Notes under the pieces: model-generated | Told to the model about the DNA's origin: nothing | The model's input: the letters and a program-made list of their open reading frames with translations, nothing else | Databases searched by the model: none | Translations under genes and position numbers: made by a program | Shown here: positions 62,243-64,000 of the stretch, in pieces | Layout: each line of letters starts with the position of its first letter | How positions within the stretch are numbered: the stretch's first letter is position 1 | NCBI GenBank assembly: GCA_963925495.1 | Contig: CAWUST010000014.1 | Location: 1-64,000 of the forward strand | Source: UBA2108 sp963925495 | GTDB taxonomy: Bacteria > Bacteroidota > Bacteroidia > Flavobacteriales_G > Salibacteraceae | DNA length: 64,000 bases | Reading direction: 5' to 3'

Positions 62243-62256
62243 GTTCCACGTGAAAC
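62243..62256. other. parS-like centromere site
   Basis: GTTCCACGTGAAAC matches the 14-base core of the ParB-binding parS site (consensus TGTTCCACGTGAAACA); only the two outermost bases differ (C at each end). It lies 6 bases past the mnmG stop. parS sites mark the origin-proximal region and are bound by ParB for chromosome partition. No parA/parB gene is in the window. Confidence 0.7.
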
Positions 62257-62262
62257 CTTATC

Positions 62263-64000
62263 CTATTTAGTTAAGTAAATCAACAAAACAGAAATGTCCG
62301 CTGGACTAACTCCCGAAATCCTACTGGCTTGTCCTAAATTTGTTGGTTTTGCTTCGGTCAGCTTTATTCTAGCCTCCATTGATACTGACGAAAATTTGTG
62401 ATAATCAATGTCCTTGTCAATTTTTATGTGATCCAGTTTTGTCAATCTATCTGCCAAAGCCTTTTCCTTTTCAATATAACCTTGATATTTCACGGTAATT
62501 TCAATCTGATCCAAAACCTCTTCTTTTAAATCCTTAACAAATTCGAGACTCTCCTCCAATAATTTATCAATAGTCGAAATTTCTCTTATCGATAATTCTG
62601 GCCTGGAGAGAAGTACATTCTGCCTTATTTTTTGTTTTAATAAACTCGACCCCTTACTCTCTAGCAACTCATTGAATAATTCCGGATCCGCACTATGGGT
62701 TTTTAAAAATTTCAAACCAACTTCTTTGCCTTCTAGTTTTAACTCAACTCTTTCTAGTCGCTCATTAGACGCCAAGCCAATAGCGTTGGATTTTTTAGTT
62801 AGTCTAATATCCGCGTTATCCTGTCTCAATAATATCCGATACTCCGCCCGAGAAGTGAACATCCTATAAGGTTCTTCAGTTCCCTTTGTGATTAAATCAT
62901 CTATCAAAACACCAATATAAGCCTCATCCCTAGTAAGAACAAAAGGATCCTTTCCTTGTACATTTAAACTAGCGTTTATTCCTGCCATTAAACCTTGACA
63001 AGCCGCTTCCTCATATCCAGTTGTACCATTAATTTGCCCCGCAAAATATAAGCTCTCTACCAGCTTTGTTTCCAATGTTTCCTTTAGTTGTAACGGAGGG
63101 AAATAATCATACTCTATGGCATAACCCGGTCTAAAAACACGAACATTTTCAAATCCCACTATCTTCTTCATCGCCCTAAGTTGAACATCCTCTGGCAAAG
63201 AAGTGCTAAAACCATTGACGTAAATTTCGACAGTATCCCAACCCTCAGGTTCCACAAAAATTTGATGCCTTTCTTTATCGGCGAATCGATCTATTTTTTC
63301 TTCCACCGAAGGGCAATATCTTGGCCCAATAGAGTCGATTTTTCCATTAAACATTGGCGATCTATCGAAGCCCTCTCTCAGTATATCATGTACTTCCGAG
63401 TTGGTGTAGGTTATATAGCAAGACCTTTGTTTTACAATTTCATTACCTATCAAATATCCGAACTTCGTCGGGTTTTTGTCCCCAAGCTGTTCTTCCATTT
63501 TTGAATAATCCAAACTTCTTCCGTCCACTCTAGGAGGCGTTCCTGTTTTCATTCTGCCAGATGCAAACCCAAGTTCAACTAAGTTTTCAGTCAATCCATA
63601 TACCGCACTTTCACCAGCTCTTCCACCACCAAAATTCTTATCCCCAATATGAATTTTTCCATTTAGAAATGTTCCTGAAGTAAGAATAACTGACCTGGAT
63701 TTAATTGAAACACCAAGGCTAGTTTTTACACCAACCGCCCGGCCATCCCTAATGATCAACGATGTAACGGTATCCTGCCAAAACTCTACATTAGAAATAG
63801 ACTCTAATATTTTTCTCCATTCCAAAGAAAACATTACCCTGTCGTTCTGAGTTCTAGGGCTCCACATAGCAGGCCCTTTGGATCTATTTAACATTCTAAA
63901 CTGAATGGCAGATTTATCCGAAACAATACCGGAGTACCCCCCAATTGCATCAATCTCTCTAATAATTTGACCTTTTGCAATTCCACCCATGGCGGGGTTG
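62263..64000 (-). CDS. mnmG: tRNA uridine 5-carboxymethylaminomethyl modification enzyme MnmG (5' cut by window edge)
   Basis: About 578 residues are present; the frame runs to the window edge (NPAMGGIAKG), so roughly the first 45 residues are missing. Motifs: the FAD-domain strand GGIAKGQIIREIDAIGGYSG, MLNRSKGPAMWSPRTQ, MKTGTPPRVDGRS, INGTTGYEEAACQGLMAGIN (typical MnmG), and the C-terminal helical domain with LAKYQGYIEKE-like and SGVSPADISVLLIYL. With MnmE it makes cmnm5U34 in tRNAs. The gene ends 6 bases from a parS-like site. Confidence 0.94.
   Translation of the reverse strand, partial: NPAMGGIAKGQIIREIDAIGGYSGIVSDKSAIQFRMLNRSKGPAMWSPRTQNDRVMFSLEWRKILESISNVEFWQDTVTSLIIRDGRAVGVKTSLGVSIKSRSVILTSGTFLNGKIHIGDKNFGGGRAGESAVYGLTENLVELGFASGRMKTGTPPRVDGRSLDYSKMEEQLGDKNPTKFGYLIGNEIVKQRSCYITYTNSEVHDILREGFDRSPMFNGKIDSIGPRYCPSVEEKIDRFADKERHQIFVEPEGWDTVEIYVNGFSTSLPEDVQLRAMKKIVGFENVRVFRPGYAIEYDYFPPLQLKETLETKLVESLYFAGQINGTTGYEEAACQGLMAGINASLNVQGKDPFVLTRDEAYIGVLIDDLITKGTEEPYRMFTSRAEYRILLRQDNADIRLTKKSNAIGLASNERLERVELKLEGKEVGLKFLKTHSADPELFNELLESKGSSLLKQKIRQNVLLSRPELSIREISTIDKLLEESLEFVKDLKEEVLDQIEITVKYQGYIEKEKALADRLTKLDHIKIDKDIDYHKFSSVSMEARIKLTEAKPTNLGQASRISGVSPADISVLLIYLTK

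Noticed and set aside
1..64000. CRISPR arrays, prophage, insertion sequences, defence genes
   Set aside because: No regularly spaced repeats, integrase, transposase or known defence genes were seen on either strand.

Overview
The window is an AT-rich chromosomal segment from a member of the Bacteroidota, probably a Flavobacteriales-like marine or aquatic lineage; I cannot name a genus. Four kinds of evidence support this. There are parts of the type IX secretion/gliding apparatus: GldH, PorZ, and a 1431-aa secreted protein with a type A sorting domain. Several gene orders are typical of Bacteroidota: ricT-gldH, DUF4271-hemD, nucleotidyltransferase-TPR-DUF4292-EnvC, ftsX-DUF3098-uppP-truB, ileS-DksA/TraR-lspA and rpoN-PAP2-like. 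Promoter-like TAnnTTTG boxes lie close to many start codons. Shine-Dalgarno sequences are scarce, and TTG or GTG starts are frequent.

Layout: 1-7900 holds the end of a ChaN-like lipoprotein gene, a cyclophilin lipoprotein, small unknown lipoproteins, cvpA, pgk, holB, ricT and gldH. 7949-11914 is the sucA-sucB operon of the TCA cycle. 12036-15434 is a small surface-polysaccharide group (GT2, GT4, O-antigen ligase-like). 15478-19181 carries a CtpA protease, rnpA, hemD and DUF4271. 19238-30785 is the most accessory-looking part. It has a DUF5777 barrel, YceI, a monoheme cytochrome lipoprotein, a glutaryl-CoA dehydrogenase-like enzyme, a DMT transporter, pabA/trpG-aroA, a 1475-aa AsmA-like protein and a MarR regulator, plus two decayed genes (a second cytochrome-like gene and a DOMON gene). 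30834-35129 is the giant T9SS substrate. 35225-39965 is the EnvC-like/DUF4292/TPR/nucleotidyltransferase operon. 40407-43173 is truB-uppP-DUF3098-ftsX, followed by leuS, a PAP2-like gene, rpoN, rseP, dxr, porZ and a YfhO-like gene. 55430-61482 holds a small unknown gene, lspA, a DksA/TraR-like regulator, ileS and a steroid-reductase-like membrane enzyme. The window ends with tRNA-Arg(UCG), its terminator, an unexplained 600-base spacer with a parS-like palindrome, and the 5'-truncated mnmG.

Most of the segment is housekeeping: translation (leuS, ileS, truB, mnmG, tRNA-Arg, rnpA), central metabolism, envelope biogenesis (uppP, lspA, rseP, ftsX, EnvC-like, DUF4292) and cofactor or aromatic synthesis. 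I see no prophage, insertion sequence, CRISPR array or obvious defence island, and I did not find a convincing new multi-gene system. The best leads are structural. They are a perfect 15-bp inverted repeat with a start codon in its loop (22548-22588), a hairpin terminator that ends exactly at the rnpA start codon, a parS-like site beside mnmG, gene decay in a possible heme/electron-transfer module, an EnvC-like protein with lost zinc ligands, and two unexplained intergenic blocks.
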